From Mycolicibacterium wolinskyi (GTDB lineage: Bacteria; Actinomycetota; Actinomycetes; Mycobacteriales; Mycobacteriaceae), in assembly GCF_002101965.1 (NCBI RefSeq), contig NZ_LQQA01000008.1, forward strand, positions 104,282 through 168,281: 64,000 bases of DNA, in the 5' to 3' direction. Shown piece after piece: positions 29,758 to 39,708 of this stretch. The notes under the pieces are model-generated. The model was not told where the DNA came from, searched no databases, and saw nothing but the letters and a program-made list of their open reading frames with translations. The stretch's first letter is position 1, and the number at the start of each line of letters is the position of its first letter. The position numbers were made by a program, and so were the translations under genes.

Positions 29758-30042
29758 TCAGCGCCAGCGCATCGTGAGCAACAGACCGGTGATCATGAAA
29801 GCAAAGGCGATCGCGTAGTTCCACGGACCGAGATCGGCCATCCACTGGAGGAACGACGGGGTGTCGATCGGATTGGTCGCGGCGAGCTGGAACACCAGGA
29901 GCCAGATGAGGCCGAACAGCATGAGGCCGATGAACAGCGCGACGAACCAGACGCTGGACGGTCCGGCTTTAACCTTGACCGGTGTCCGGCTCACCGGCTT
30001 GATGGTGAAGTCGTTCTTTTTGCGGACTTTGGACTTGGGCAT
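29758..30042 (-). CDS. crgA: Cell division protein CrgA
   Basis: A 94-residue protein with a basic N terminus ([16 protein letters not shown]) and two transmembrane helices (about 31-53 and 72-92). CrgA is a small actinobacterial divisome protein that recruits FtsI/PbpB and CwsA and modulates septation. Length, motif and position are canonical. Confidence 0.95.
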   Translation of the reverse strand: MPKSKVRKKNDFTIKPVSRTPVKVKAGPSSVWFVALFIGLMLFGLIWLLVFQLAATNPIDTPSFLQWMADLGPWNYAIAFAFMITGLLLTMRWR

Positions 30043-30136
30043 GGGTACCTTCGCGGACAGTCGGCGTCACACGGTGCGACGATGAAGCAGGATGCTTCAC
30101 GAGCCTAACGTAGCTGCACGTCCGGAAGAGGAGCCG

Positions 30137-30886
30137 ATGGACCAGCCCCGTCGTTCCCCGTGGCGCTTCGGCGTCCCGGTGGTGTGCCTGCTCGCGGGCC
30201 TGCTGCTCGCCGCGACGCACGGCGTCTCCGGCGGAGACGAGATTCGCCGCAGCGACGCTCCGCGCCTGGTGGACCTCGTGCGGGAGGCTCAGCAGTCCGT
30301 GGACCGGCTGACCGCTAGGCGCGATTCGCTGGCGACGGAGATCGACAGCCATCACGGCGGCTCCCCCAGCTCGCATGCCGCGCTCGACGCGATCACCGCG
30401 CGCAGCGCCGAATTGGCCGCAGCCGCCGGGATGGAACCCATCCGCGGTCCTGGCCTTGTGGTGACGCTCACCGACGCCCAGCGTGACGCTGAGGGCCGGT
30501 TCCCCCGCGATGCCGCACCCGACGACCTCGTCGTGCATCAGCAGGACATACAGGCCGTCCTGAACGCCCTGTGGAGCGCAGGCGCCGAGGGCATCCAGAT
30601 GCAGGATCAGCGCATCATCGCGACCTCCGCACCGCTCTGTGTGGGTAACACCCTGCTGCTCAACGGCCGCACCTACAGCCCGCCGTACGTCATCACCGCG
30701 ATCGGTGACACGGCGGCCATGCAGGCCGCGCTCGCCGCCGCACCGCTCGTCACGCTCTACAAGCAGTACGTGGTCCGGTACGGCTTGGGCTACGTCGAAG
30801 AACCGCGGGCCCAGGTCGAACTCGTCGGGCACACCGAGCCCGTGCGGATGCGCTACGCGAAACCCGCAGGCCCTATCGGCTACTGA
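30137..30886 (+). CDS. DUF881 membrane-anchored protein
   Basis: A 249-residue protein: one N-terminal membrane helix (about 12-30), a coiled-coil (REAQQSVDRLTARRDSLATEID) and the DUF881 domain with GPGLVVTLTDA and an IQMQDQRIIATSA segment. It matches Rv0012, between crgA and trpG. Related firmicute proteins (YlxW/X) sit in division clusters. The ATG at 30137 follows GGAAGAGGAG. Confidence 0.87.
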   Translation: MDQPRRSPWRFGVPVVCLLAGLLLAATHGVSGGDEIRRSDAPRLVDLVREAQQSVDRLTARRDSLATEIDSHHGGSPSSHAALDAITARSAELAAAAGMEPIRGPGLVVTLTDAQRDAEGRFPRDAAPDDLVVHQQDIQAVLNALWSAGAEGIQMQDQRIIATSAPLCVGNTLLLNGRTYSPPYVITAIGDTAAMQAALAAAPLVTLYKQYVVRYGLGYVEEPRAQVELVGHTEPVRMRYAKPAGPIGY

Positions 30887-30903
30887 GCCGGTAACCTGGG
30901 CCG

Positions 30904-31578
30904 ATGCAGGTTCTCGTCGTCGACAATTACGACAGCTTCGTGTTCAACCTGGTCCAGTACCTGGGCCAGCTCGGCGTGGACGCACAGGTCTGGCGCAACG
31001 ACGACGAACGGCTGAGCAGCGACGCCGCCATCGCCAAGGTGACCGCCGACTTCGACGGCGTACTGGTGAGCCCCGGACCGGGCACGCCCGAGCGCGCCGG
31101 CGCCTCGATCCCGCTGGTGCGCGCGTGTGCCGCGGCCCGCACGCCCCTGCTCGGGGTCTGCCTGGGACATCAGGCCATCGGCGTCGCGTTCGGCGGCACC
31201 GTGGACCGTGCTCCCGAACTGCTGCACGGCAAGACCAGCGTCGTGCACCACACCGATGACGGTGTGCTGAAAGGACTTCCGGATCCGTTCACCGCCACGC
31301 GCTACCACTCGCTGACCATCCTGCCCGACACCGTCCCGGCCGAGCTCGAGGTCATCGCGCGCACCGAAGGCGGCGTGATCATGGGCGTGCGCCATGTCGA
31401 GTTGCCCATTCACGGTGTGCAGTTCCACCCCGAGTCGATCTTGACCGAGGGCGGACACCGCATGCTGGCCAACTGGCTCGGCTACTGCGGCGCCGCGCCC
31501 GCCGAGACCCTCGTCCGACAGCTCGAGGACGAGGTCGCCCGCGCGGTCGCGGCCGCTACGACGCGAAACTCAGCGTAA
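30904..31578 (+). CDS. trpG: Glutamine amidotransferase, anthranilate/aminodeoxychorismate synthase component II
   Basis: A 224-residue class I glutamine amidotransferase. The nucleophile Cys is in GVCLGHQAIG (about 86) and the His-Glu pair is in VQFHPESI. It supplies ammonia to TrpE or PabB for anthranilate or 4-amino-4-deoxychorismate synthesis. Actinobacterial near-origin copies are named trpG or pabA; sequence alone does not separate them. Its 3' end overlaps the convergent pknB by 23 bp, as in M. tuberculosis. Confidence 0.93.
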   Translation: MQVLVVDNYDSFVFNLVQYLGQLGVDAQVWRNDDERLSSDAAIAKVTADFDGVLVSPGPGTPERAGASIPLVRACAAARTPLLGVCLGHQAIGVAFGGTVDRAPELLHGKTSVVHHTDDGVLKGLPDPFTATRYHSLTILPDTVPAELEVIARTEGGVIMGVRHVELPIHGVQFHPESILTEGGHRMLANWLGYCGAAPAETLVRQLEDEVARAVAAATTRNSA

Positions 31579-33427
31579 TCCGGGCGTCCCGGTTCACCGG
31601 GGTGCCCGCCGCGGGTGTCTGATTCACGACGGCGTTCGTGCGCTGGCCGCTGTCGCGAACGTCGGCGCCCTTGTCGAGTTGCCCGGTCCAACCGAGGGCC
31701 GTCAACCGCGGATAAGCGTCCGCCCAGAACTGCCCGACCAGGTCGGGCATGATGAACTGATTGCCCTTCGACACGTGGATCTGAATCACGGTGTCCTTCG
31801 GAACCGACTGCCCTGCGGGCGGCTCGGTGCCGACCACCTGGCCGGCAGGCGCGGTGTTGTCCACCTCGACGATGACGGTGTTGGGGAAGCCCGACGCCCC
31901 CAAGATATTTTTGCAACTGTCGGCGGTCTGCCCGACGCAGTCAAGGATCTGGGCGTTCTCGGGACCGGAGCCCACGGCAATGGTGATCTCGTAGATGACA
32001 CCGGTGTTCTGGTTCGCCGGCGGATTGGTCGCGATCACCTTGCCCTTTTGCTCAGGCGTCGACGGGGTCGAGGATTCCCTGACTTTCTCGAACCCGGCGT
32101 CTTTGAGCTTCTGCCTGGCCTGCGAGGGCGTCAGTCCGACCACGTCGGGTACTGGCGCCTGTTGCGGACCGGTAGAGACATTGATGGTGATCTCGTCCCC
32201 AGCGGCCACGGTGCTGTTCGCGGCGGGCTCGGTGTCGATGACTTGATCGACAGGTACAGAGTTGTCCGGCCGGGGCTCGGTACGAGTTTTGAAACCCCGG
32301 TTCTGCAACGCGGCTTGCGCGTCATCGACGGACTGGCCGCTCACATCGGGCACCTGAACGTCGCGCGGACTGCTGCCGACCATGTTGATCGCGACGGTCA
32401 CGACCACGGTGAGCACCGCGAGCACCGCCACCGCGATGAGCCAGCGGGCCACCGAGTTGCCGCGCTCACGTGAGTAACCGGCGGGCCGTGGGACCGGCAT
32501 GTCCTGGGTCGCGGGTCCGCGGTCCATCGGTGCGGTCAGCATCGACGTGCGCTCGGCGTCGGTGAACACCTTGGGCGCGTCGGGTGCCTGCCCGCTGTGC
32601 ACGCGGATCAGGTCCGACCGCATCTCCGCGGCGGACTGGTAGCGGTTGTCGGGGTTCTTGGCGAGTGCTTTGAGGACGACGGCGTCGAGCTCGGGCGAGA
32701 TGCCCTGGTGGCGGTGCGACGGCGGAATCGGATCCTCGCGCACGTGCTGGTAGGCGACCGCGACCGGCGAGTCACCGATGAAAGGCGGTTCGCCCGTGAG
32801 GATTTCGTACAGGACGCAGCCGAGCGAGTAGACGTCGGAGCGGGCGTCGACCGTCTCGCCGCGGGCCTGCTCCGGTGACAGGTATTGCGCGGTGCCGATC
32901 ACGGCGGCGGTTTGCGTGACGCTGTTGCCGGTGTCGGCGAGTGCCCGCGCGATGCCGAAGTCCATCACCTTCACAGCGTTGTTCTTGCTGATCATGATGT
33001 TGGCCGGCTTGACATCGCGGTGGATGATGCCGTGCTGATGGCTGAAGTTCAGCGCCTGGCACGCGTCGGCGATGATCTCGATCGCGCGCTTCGGCGGGAT
33101 CGGGCCGTCGGTGTGGACGATGTCGCGCAGCGTCACGCCGTCGACGTACTCCATGACGATGTAGGGCAGCGGCCCGTTCGGCGTCTCGGCTTCGCCGGTG
33201 TCGTACACCGCGACGATCGCCGGATGGTTCAGTGCGGCGGCGTTCTGGGCCTCGCGGCGGAACCGGAGATAGAAGCTGGGGTCGCGGGCCAGGTCGGCGC
33301 GCAGCACCTTGACCGCGACGTCACGGTGCAGCCGCGTATCGCGTGCCAGATGAACTTCGGACATGCCGCCGAAGCCGAGGATTTCACCGAGTTCGTATCG
33401 GTCGGAGAGGTGCTGAGGCGTCGTCAT
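31556..33427 (-). CDS. pknB: Serine/threonine protein kinase PknB
   Basis: A 623-residue receptor kinase. The cytosolic kinase domain (about 11-272) has the P-loop LGFGGMSEV, catalytic [10 protein letters not shown] and DFGIARAL. A transmembrane helix (about 326-348) is followed by four extracellular PASTA repeats (for example [16 protein letters not shown]). PknB senses muropeptides or lipid II and phosphorylates cell-wall and division proteins; it is essential in mycobacteria. The start overlaps the pknA stop by 4 bp. Confidence 0.98.
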   Translation of the reverse strand: MTTPQHLSDRYELGEILGFGGMSEVHLARDTRLHRDVAVKVLRADLARDPSFYLRFRREAQNAAALNHPAIVAVYDTGEAETPNGPLPYIVMEYVDGVTLRDIVHTDGPIPPKRAIEIIADACQALNFSHQHGIIHRDVKPANIMISKNNAVKVMDFGIARALADTGNSVTQTAAVIGTAQYLSPEQARGETVDARSDVYSLGCVLYEILTGEPPFIGDSPVAVAYQHVREDPIPPSHRHQGISPELDAVVLKALAKNPDNRYQSAAEMRSDLIRVHSGQAPDAPKVFTDAERTSMLTAPMDRGPATQDMPVPRPAGYSRERGNSVARWLIAVAVLAVLTVVVTVAINMVGSSPRDVQVPDVSGQSVDDAQAALQNRGFKTRTEPRPDNSVPVDQVIDTEPAANSTVAAGDEITINVSTGPQQAPVPDVVGLTPSQARQKLKDAGFEKVRESSTPSTPEQKGKVIATNPPANQNTGVIYEITIAVGSGPENAQILDCVGQTADSCKNILGASGFPNTVIVEVDNTAPAGQVVGTEPPAGQSVPKDTVIQIHVSKGNQFIMPDLVGQFWADAYPRLTALGWTGQLDKGADVRDSGQRTNAVVNQTPAAGTPVNRDARITLSFAS

Positions 33428-34680
33428 TGCAGTATCTGTTCCGGTGCTGCGGGGGCCCGCGGCATGATCACGTGGAGTCCCAGCTCAGGCAACGCTGCCG
33501 GCGACTGGTAAGGCGTTGTCTCGGTCACCGTGTCGGTCACCGTGGGTGGTGGCGTCTGGTCCCTTTCCTTGCGGTCCTGCGCATTGAGCACGATCAGGAT
33601 CGCGATCACGATCGCCAGCGCGCCGAGGACGCCAGCCGCCCACAATAGCGCGCGCTGGCCGGACGAGAACGTACGCCGCGGTGGCGGCGCCGGGCGGTGG
33701 GCACTGGTGGCCGTCGGCCTCGCGCGTGCGGCGGTGACGGGCGCGCGCCCGGTGAGGTCGGCGGCCGCGCGAGCCTGCGCGGCGGACGGCACGGCGGCCG
33801 GGGCGGCCCGTCCCAGTGTCGGGGCCTGGTTGGGCCGGGGTGGGCGGCGGCCGGAGCGCACCGCGGCGACGGCATCGGCGAACGGCCCGCCCGACTTGTA
33901 GCGCATGCCGGGGTTCTTGACGAGCGTGATCTCGATCAGCTCACGCACATTGGGCGGCAGATCGGCAGGCAGTGGCGGCGGCGTCTCCTTGATGTGCTTC
34001 ATCGCCACCGTCAGCGCACCGTCGCCGGTGAACGGGCGCTTGCCCGAAACCGATTCGTAGCCAACGACTCCCAGTGAGTAGACATCGCTGGCCGCGGTCG
34101 CGTCGTGGCCGAGGGCCTGCTCGGGCGCGATGTACTGGGCGGTGCCCATCACCATGCCGGTCTGGGTGACCGGTGCGGCGTCGACGGCCTTGGCGATACC
34201 GAAGTCGGTGAGCTTCACCTGACCGGTCGGGGTGATCAGGATGTTGCCCGGCTTGACGTCGCGGTGCACCAGGCCCGCCGTGTGGGCGACCTGCAGCGCG
34301 CGCCCGGTCTGCTCGAGCATGTCGAGCGCATGACGCAGCGACAGGCGGCCGGTGCGCTTGAGCACAGAGTTCAGCGGCTCACCGTTGATGAGCTCCATGA
34401 CCAGATACGCCGTACGGCCTTCGCCGTCGAGCTCGGTCTCGCCGTAGTCGTACACGCTCGCGATGCCGGGGTGGTTGAGCATCGCGACCGTGCGGGCCTC
34501 CGCCCGGAACCGCTCGACGAACTCGGCGTCGGTCGAGAACTCGGCCTTGAGTACTTTGACCGCGACCCGGCGACCCAGCCGGGAGTCGACGGCTTCCCAC
34601 ACCTGGCCCATACCGCCGGTGGCGATCAGTCGCTGCAGCCGGTAACGACCGGACAGCGTGACTCCGACCCGGGGGCTCAT
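33424..34680 (-). CDS. pknA: Serine/threonine protein kinase PknA
   Basis: A 418-residue transmembrane kinase. The kinase domain (about 13-270) has [28 protein letters not shown] and DFGIAKAV, with an activation loop containing TQTG...GTAQY. A long Pro/Ala/Arg-rich linker leads to one membrane helix (about 339-362) and a short outer tail. PknA controls cell shape and division together with PknB. It overlaps both pbpA and pknB by 4 bp. Confidence 0.97.
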   Translation of the reverse strand: MSPRVGVTLSGRYRLQRLIATGGMGQVWEAVDSRLGRRVAVKVLKAEFSTDAEFVERFRAEARTVAMLNHPGIASVYDYGETELDGEGRTAYLVMELINGEPLNSVLKRTGRLSLRHALDMLEQTGRALQVAHTAGLVHRDVKPGNILITPTGQVKLTDFGIAKAVDAAPVTQTGMVMGTAQYIAPEQALGHDATAASDVYSLGVVGYESVSGKRPFTGDGALTVAMKHIKETPPPLPADLPPNVRELIEITLVKNPGMRYKSGGPFADAVAAVRSGRRPPRPNQAPTLGRAAPAAVPSAAQARAAADLTGRAPVTAARARPTATSAHRPAPPPRRTFSSGQRALLWAAGVLGALAIVIAILIVLNAQDRKERDQTPPPTVTDTVTETTPYQSPAALPELGLHVIMPRAPAAPEQILQ

Positions 34681-36152
34681 GTTCCCTCCCGCAGCGCCGC
34701 CGCGATCGTGGCGCGTCCGATAGGGGCGGCCAATGCGCCGCCGGTGGCTGACAACCGGTCGCCGCCGTCCTCGACCAGCACCGCGACCGCGACCTTGGGG
34801 TCGGAGGCCGGTGCAAAGGCGATGTACCAGGCATGCGGCGGAGTGTTGCGGGGGTCAGTCCCGTGCTCCGCCGTACCGGTTTTCGAAGCGATCTGCACGC
34901 CGGCGATAGCTCCCTTCTGCTGAGTCACCTGCTCGGCGGCGACCATCAAATCCGTAAGTGTAGCCGCGACCTGGGGTGACACCGCTCGGCGCTCTTGGAC
35001 GGGCGCGGTGGTGCTGATGGTGGCCAGATCCGGCCCCTTGAGGTTATCCACAAGATAGGGGCGCATGGATATGCCGTCATTGGCGATTGTCGCGGCCACC
35101 TGTGCGTTCTGCAACGGTGTGAGCGCGACGTCGCGCTGTCCGATGCTCGACATGCCCAGCGCGGCGCCGTCGAGAATCGGCCCGGTGGTGGACTCGGCGA
35201 CCTGCAGCGGGATCGCCGGTGGCGGCGCGTCCAGGCCGAACGCCTGGGCCGTCGCCTTGAGCTTGTCGGCGCCGGTGTCGAGACCCAATTCGACGAATGC
35301 GGTGTTGCAGGACTTCGCGAACGCGTCGCGCAGCGACGTGGTGGGTCCGGGTCCGCAGGCCGCGCCGCCGAAGTTCTCCAGCGTCGCGGTGCTGTCCGGC
35401 AACGACGTCCGAGCCGCGGACGTCAGCTGCGTGTCCGGGGTGGCGCCGGCCTGCAGCGCGGCCGCGGTGGTGATGACCTTGAACGTCGACCCCGGCGGGT
35501 AGGTCTCGGAGATCGCGCGGTTGAGCAACGGCGACTGCGAATCGTCGCGCAACTGCTCCCACGCCGTGGTCTGCGCGTTGAGATCATGCGTGGCCAGCAG
35601 ATTGGGGTCGTAGGACGGTGCCGAGACCATGGCCAGAATCTTGCCGGTCGACGGTTCGAGCGCGACGACCGAGCCCCGGCAGGGCCCGTCACAGCCGGTC
35701 TGCATCGCGTTCCACGCGGCCTGCTGCACCTGCGGTTTGATGGTCGTGTCGACGTTGCCGCCCCGCGGATCGCGTCCGGTGAAGAAATCGGCGAGCCGCC
35801 GGCCGAACAAGCGCTCGTCCGAGCCGTTGAGGATGGTGTCCTCGGCGCGCTCGAGGCCCGTGCTGGAGTACGCCAGCGAGTAGAAACCGGTGACCGGCGC
35901 GTAAGCCTGCGGATCGGGATAGACGCGCAGGTACCGGAACCGCCCGTCGGTCGCGACCGAGTAGGCCAAAAGCTGACCGCCCGCGCTGATCTGCCCGCGC
36001 TGACGCGAGTACTCGTCGAGCAGCACCCGCTGGTTGCGCGGGTCGGCGCGTAACCCGTCGGCGGTGAAGACCTGGGTCATCGTGGCGTTGGCCAACAGCA
36101 GCACGATCAGCACCATGATCGCGACGGCTACCCGGCGCAGTGAGGTGTTCAT
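34677..36152 (-). CDS. pbpA: Penicillin-binding protein A (class B transpeptidase)
   Basis: A 491-residue class B PBP with an N-terminal membrane anchor (about 7-29). The transpeptidase motifs are STFK (Ser about 222), SCN (about 281) and KTG (about 424). PbpA crosslinks peptidoglycan, is a PknB substrate in mycobacteria and acts in cell division and shape. The ATG at 36152 overlaps the rodA stop. Confidence 0.97.
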   Translation of the reverse strand: MNTSLRRVAVAIMVLIVLLLANATMTQVFTADGLRADPRNQRVLLDEYSRQRGQISAGGQLLAYSVATDGRFRYLRVYPDPQAYAPVTGFYSLAYSSTGLERAEDTILNGSDERLFGRRLADFFTGRDPRGGNVDTTIKPQVQQAAWNAMQTGCDGPCRGSVVALEPSTGKILAMVSAPSYDPNLLATHDLNAQTTAWEQLRDDSQSPLLNRAISETYPPGSTFKVITTAAALQAGATPDTQLTSAARTSLPDSTATLENFGGAACGPGPTTSLRDAFAKSCNTAFVELGLDTGADKLKATAQAFGLDAPPPAIPLQVAESTTGPILDGAALGMSSIGQRDVALTPLQNAQVAATIANDGISMRPYLVDNLKGPDLATISTTAPVQERRAVSPQVAATLTDLMVAAEQVTQQKGAIAGVQIASKTGTAEHGTDPRNTPPHAWYIAFAPASDPKVAVAVLVEDGGDRLSATGGALAAPIGRATIAAALREGT

Positions 36153-37564
36153 ACCTTCTCGATCACCTCGGTACTGGCCGCCGCGATGGGCGTCGCGTTC
36201 GGTGGCCGCTCGGTGGTGATCGGTCGCCGTGCGGCGTAGGAGATGCGCACCAAGATGGCCAGCAGCACATAGTTCGCCACGAGCGACGAGCCGCCGTAGG
36301 ACATCCACGGTGTGGTGAGCCCGGTCAGCGGAATCAGTCGGGTGACGCCGCCAACGACGATGAACAGCTGGATGGCCAGCGTCGAGGCCAGGCCCGCGGC
36401 AAGAAGCTTGCCGAAGCTGTCCCGTACGGCGATCGCGGTGCGCAGGCCGCGGATGATGACGATCGTGTAGAGCATGAGAACGCCTGCGAGACCGACCAAT
36501 CCGAGTTCTTCACCGATCGCGGCGACGATGAAATCGGTGGCGGCGGCCGGTACCGTTCCGGGCTGCCCGTTGCCGAGACCGGTGCCGAAGATGCCGCCGG
36601 TTGCGAAGCTGAACAGCGACTGCACCATCTGATAGCCGGCGCCCTCAGGGTCGGCGAACGGGTCCAGCCAGGTCTGCACCCGCACCCGGACGTGACCGAA
36701 AATGTGGTATGCCGCAACGCTTCCCACCGCGAACAGCGCAAGCCCGATGACCACCCAGCTGAGGCGTTCGGTGGCGACATAGAGCAGCACGAGAAACGAT
36801 GCGTACAGCAGAAGTGAAGTGCCCAAATCCTTTTCGAAGATCATCACGCCCACCGACGCGGCCCACGCCAACAGCAGCGGTGCCAGATCACGCGGGCGGG
36901 GCAGGTCGACCCCGAGGAAATGCTTACCGGCACTGGTGAACAGGCTGCGCTTGGCCACCAACACCGACGAGAAGAAGATCAGCAGCAGAATCTTGGAAAA
37001 CTCGGCGGGCTGAATCGAGAAGCCCGGGAACTGAATCCAGATCTTCGCGCCGTACTGCTCGGAGTACCTCGCCGGCAGCAGCGCCGGAATCACAAGCAGC
37101 ACAAGGCCGGTCAGGCCGCAGATGTATCCGTACCGGGCCAGCATGCGGTGGTCTTTGAGAAAGATCACCACGAGCGAGAACGCGATGACGCCGACAAGGG
37201 TCCACAGCATCTGCTGGTTCGCTGTTCCGCCGAGGCCGTCGGAGGTCATCTCGCCCTTGGCCAGATCCAGCCGGTGGATCATCACCAGGCCCAGCCCGTT
37301 GAGCAGCGCGACCACCGGCAGCAGCAGCGGATCGGCGTACGGCGCGAACCGTCGCACGGCCAGGTGTGCGCCGCCGAACAGTGCCAGGTATCCGATCGTG
37401 TAGCGGGCCAGATCCCAGCTGACGCCTTGTTCCTGATTGGTCTCGACGATCAGCAGCGCGACGGTGGTGATCAGCGCCGCGAACCCCAGTAGCAGCAGTT
37501 CCGCGTTGCGCCGGTTCGGTAGCGGCGGCATGACGGTAACCGGCGACTGGGGCTGCGTCGTCAT
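36149..37564 (-). CDS. rodA: SEDS-family peptidoglycan glycosyltransferase RodA
   Basis: A 471-residue polytopic protein with about 10-12 membrane helices of the FtsW/RodA/SpoVE (SEDS) family. Conserved segments include GFSIQPAEFSKI, FEKDLGTSLL (catalytic Asp region), GTGLGNGQPG and the AIGEELG loop. It polymerises lipid II glycans and works with the class B PBP encoded next to it. The ATG at 37564 overlaps the pstP stop by 4 bp. Confidence 0.96.
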   Translation of the reverse strand: MTTQPQSPVTVMPPLPNRRNAELLLLGFAALITTVALLIVETNQEQGVSWDLARYTIGYLALFGGAHLAVRRFAPYADPLLLPVVALLNGLGLVMIHRLDLAKGEMTSDGLGGTANQQMLWTLVGVIAFSLVVIFLKDHRMLARYGYICGLTGLVLLVIPALLPARYSEQYGAKIWIQFPGFSIQPAEFSKILLLIFFSSVLVAKRSLFTSAGKHFLGVDLPRPRDLAPLLLAWAASVGVMIFEKDLGTSLLLYASFLVLLYVATERLSWVVIGLALFAVGSVAAYHIFGHVRVRVQTWLDPFADPEGAGYQMVQSLFSFATGGIFGTGLGNGQPGTVPAAATDFIVAAIGEELGLVGLAGVLMLYTIVIIRGLRTAIAVRDSFGKLLAAGLASTLAIQLFIVVGGVTRLIPLTGLTTPWMSYGGSSLVANYVLLAILVRISYAARRPITTERPPNATPIAAASTEVIEKV

Positions 37565-39087
37565 GACACCGCCCGGCAGTTCGTCCCCGGTTCGGGTGGC
37601 GGGGGAGGCAGTGCGGTGACGGTGGGCGACGGCGTTGGCGAAGGCGACGGAGCCGGCGCGCCCGGGGGCGGCGGGGTCGGCGCGGGCGCGGTGACGGTCG
37701 TCGGCGTCTCCGGCGCCGGAGAGCCACCCGGGCCGCGTGCGCTGGGCTCGGGCGCGGGTTCCGAAGTCGGCGTCGGCGGCGGCGGCGGTGTGGTGGTCGT
37801 CGGTGTGGCCGCTCGGCGCGGCGCGCACACCGGCAGCACGGAACTGCGGGCGAGTTCGGTGATCTGGGCGAACGCCTCGTCGAGGGTGCCGCCGGGCAGC
37901 CCGGCCACCACCTGCGCGCGTTCGGACGGGCGCATGTCGTTGACGGCCATCAGCCGGCAGGCGAGGTTGTCCTGATTCTCGTCGGCGCCGATCAGCGACA
38001 GCTCGTTGCGGTCGTTGAGGCAGCCGAGCCGGTAGGGCTCCTGCAGGGAGTATCCGAGAAACGAGCCCTGGATACCGCGCATGATCGAGACCGTGCCGTC
38101 GTGCTCGGCGACGTAATAGTTGTTGCGGATGATCTCGCGGCCGATCGCCAGGCCGCCCACCACCACCAACAACAGGAGTATCGCGGCGATGACGATGCGA
38201 CGCCGCGACCGGGGCTTGCGCGACGGTTCGGCGGGCTGGGGCACTACTCGTTTGGGTTCGTTGCGACGCGGATTGAATGCCGACGCCCGGCCGGCCGCGG
38301 TGTTGGGCGGTGCGGTCTGGTCATCGTCACCGGACACCGCGCCGGCGAGGATTGGCTGCGTCTGCCCGTAGTCGTAGTCGACGACGTCGGCCACCACCAC
38401 GGTGACGTTGTCGGGACCACCGCCGCGCAGCGCCAATTCGATGAGCCGGTCGGCGCTTTCGGCGACGTCCTCGATCTGCAGCGCCTCGTGGATGGTCTCC
38501 TGGCTGACCGGATCGGACAGACCGTCCGAGCACAGCAGGTAACGGTCGCCGGCCTTGGCCTCGCGCATGATCAGCGTCGGCTCGACCTCATGGCCGGTGA
38601 GCGCCCGCATGATGAGCGAGCGCTGTGGATGGCTGTGGGCTTCTTCGGCCGTGATGCGGCCCTCGTCGACGAGCGTCTGGACGAAGGTGTCGTCTTTGGT
38701 GATCTGCGTCAGTTCCCCGTCGCGCAGCAGATAGCCCCGCGAGTCACCGATGTGCACGAGGCCGAGACGGTTGCCCGCGAACAGGATCGCGGTCAGCGTC
38801 GTGCCCATACCGTCGAGTTCGGGGTCGGCCTCGACGTGCGCGGCGATCGCGGAGTTGCCCTCGGCCACCGCGGCGTGCAGCTTGCTCAGCAGATCGCCGC
38901 CGGGCTCGTCGTCGTCGAGGTGGGCCAGCGCTGCGATGACGAGCTGTGAGGCCACCTCGCCCGCGGCATGCCCGCCCATCCCGTCGGCGAGCGCGAGCAG
39001 CCGGGCACCTGCGTAGACGGAGTCTTCGTTGTTGGCGCGGACCAGGCCGCGATCGCTGCGCGCGGCGTATCGGAGAACGAGGGTCAT
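37561..39087 (-). CDS. pstP: Serine/threonine protein phosphatase PstP
   Basis: A 508-residue PP2C phosphatase. The catalytic domain (about 6-232) carries LADGMGGHAAGE and GDSRGYLL metal-binding motifs and the GGGPDNVTVVVADV end. A transmembrane helix (about 294-313) and an extracellular domain follow, then a long Pro/Thr-rich tail of about 90 residues. It dephosphorylates PknA, PknB and their substrates. Confidence 0.97.
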   Translation of the reverse strand: MTLVLRYAARSDRGLVRANNEDSVYAGARLLALADGMGGHAAGEVASQLVIAALAHLDDDEPGGDLLSKLHAAVAEGNSAIAAHVEADPELDGMGTTLTAILFAGNRLGLVHIGDSRGYLLRDGELTQITKDDTFVQTLVDEGRITAEEAHSHPQRSLIMRALTGHEVEPTLIMREAKAGDRYLLCSDGLSDPVSQETIHEALQIEDVAESADRLIELALRGGGPDNVTVVVADVVDYDYGQTQPILAGAVSGDDDQTAPPNTAAGRASAFNPRRNEPKRVVPQPAEPSRKPRSRRRIVIAAILLLLVVVGGLAIGREIIRNNYYVAEHDGTVSIMRGIQGSFLGYSLQEPYRLGCLNDRNELSLIGADENQDNLACRLMAVNDMRPSERAQVVAGLPGGTLDEAFAQITELARSSVLPVCAPRRAATPTTTTPPPPPTPTSEPAPEPSARGPGGSPAPETPTTVTAPAPTPPPPGAPAPSPSPTPSPTVTALPPPPPEPGTNCRAVS

Positions 39088-39109
39088 ATTGCTCCTCGCG
39101 TGCGCGGCG

Positions 39110-39577
39110 TCACGGGCGCAGCTCGATTACCGTCTTGCCGATCCGAACCGGCGTGCCTATGGGAACCCGTACCGCTGTTGTCACCTTCGCCCTGTCGAGG
39201 TATGTGCCGTTGGTCGATCCTAGGTCCTCGACGTACCACTCCGAACCTCGTGGCGAGAGTCTGGCGTGGCGCGTCGAGGCGTAGTCGTCGGTCAGGACCA
39301 ATGTCGAGTCATCTGCCCGGCCGATCAGCACCGGTTGGTTGCCCAGCGTGATGCGGGTACCGGCAAGGGCGCCGTCGGTCACCACGAGCTGGCGCGCCAC
39401 GTGGCGTCGTTGCCGATTGGGCAGCAGCGAACCACGCAACGCAAGCCCACGACGCACCATCACCGCACCCGTCGGCGCGTATATATCGGTGCGCAGGATG
39501 CGCAGCACCGACCAGATGAACAGCCACAGCAGCAACAGGAAGCCGACGCGCGTCAGCTGCAGCACTAACCCCTGCAT
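39110..39577 (-). CDS. fhaB: FHA-domain protein FhaB (FipA)
   Basis: A 155-residue protein with one N-terminal membrane helix (about 6-26) and a C-terminal FHA domain (about 83-150): LIGRADDSTLVLTDDYAST RHARL region and STNGTYL. FHA domains bind phosphothreonine; FhaB/FipA is a PknA/PknB target connected to FtsZ/FtsQ under stress. Only 22 bp separate it from pstP. Confidence 0.95.
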   Translation of the reverse strand: MQGLVLQLTRVGFLLLLWLFIWSVLRILRTDIYAPTGAVMVRRGLALRGSLLPNRQRRHVARQLVVTDGALAGTRITLGNQPVLIGRADDSTLVLTDDYASTRHARLSPRGSEWYVEDLGSTNGTYLDRAKVTTAVRVPIGTPVRIGKTVIELRP

Positions 39578-39708
39578 CCGACGTCCTTTCCGTGGCAGTC
39601 CCGTTGGTGTCCTTCAGCGACCTTCGGCATCGTCACGATACTTGGACAGAGATGGGCATGAGGGTGAAGCGGGCTGCTTGTCACCCCGTTGTGTCCGGTC
39701 CGCGACGC

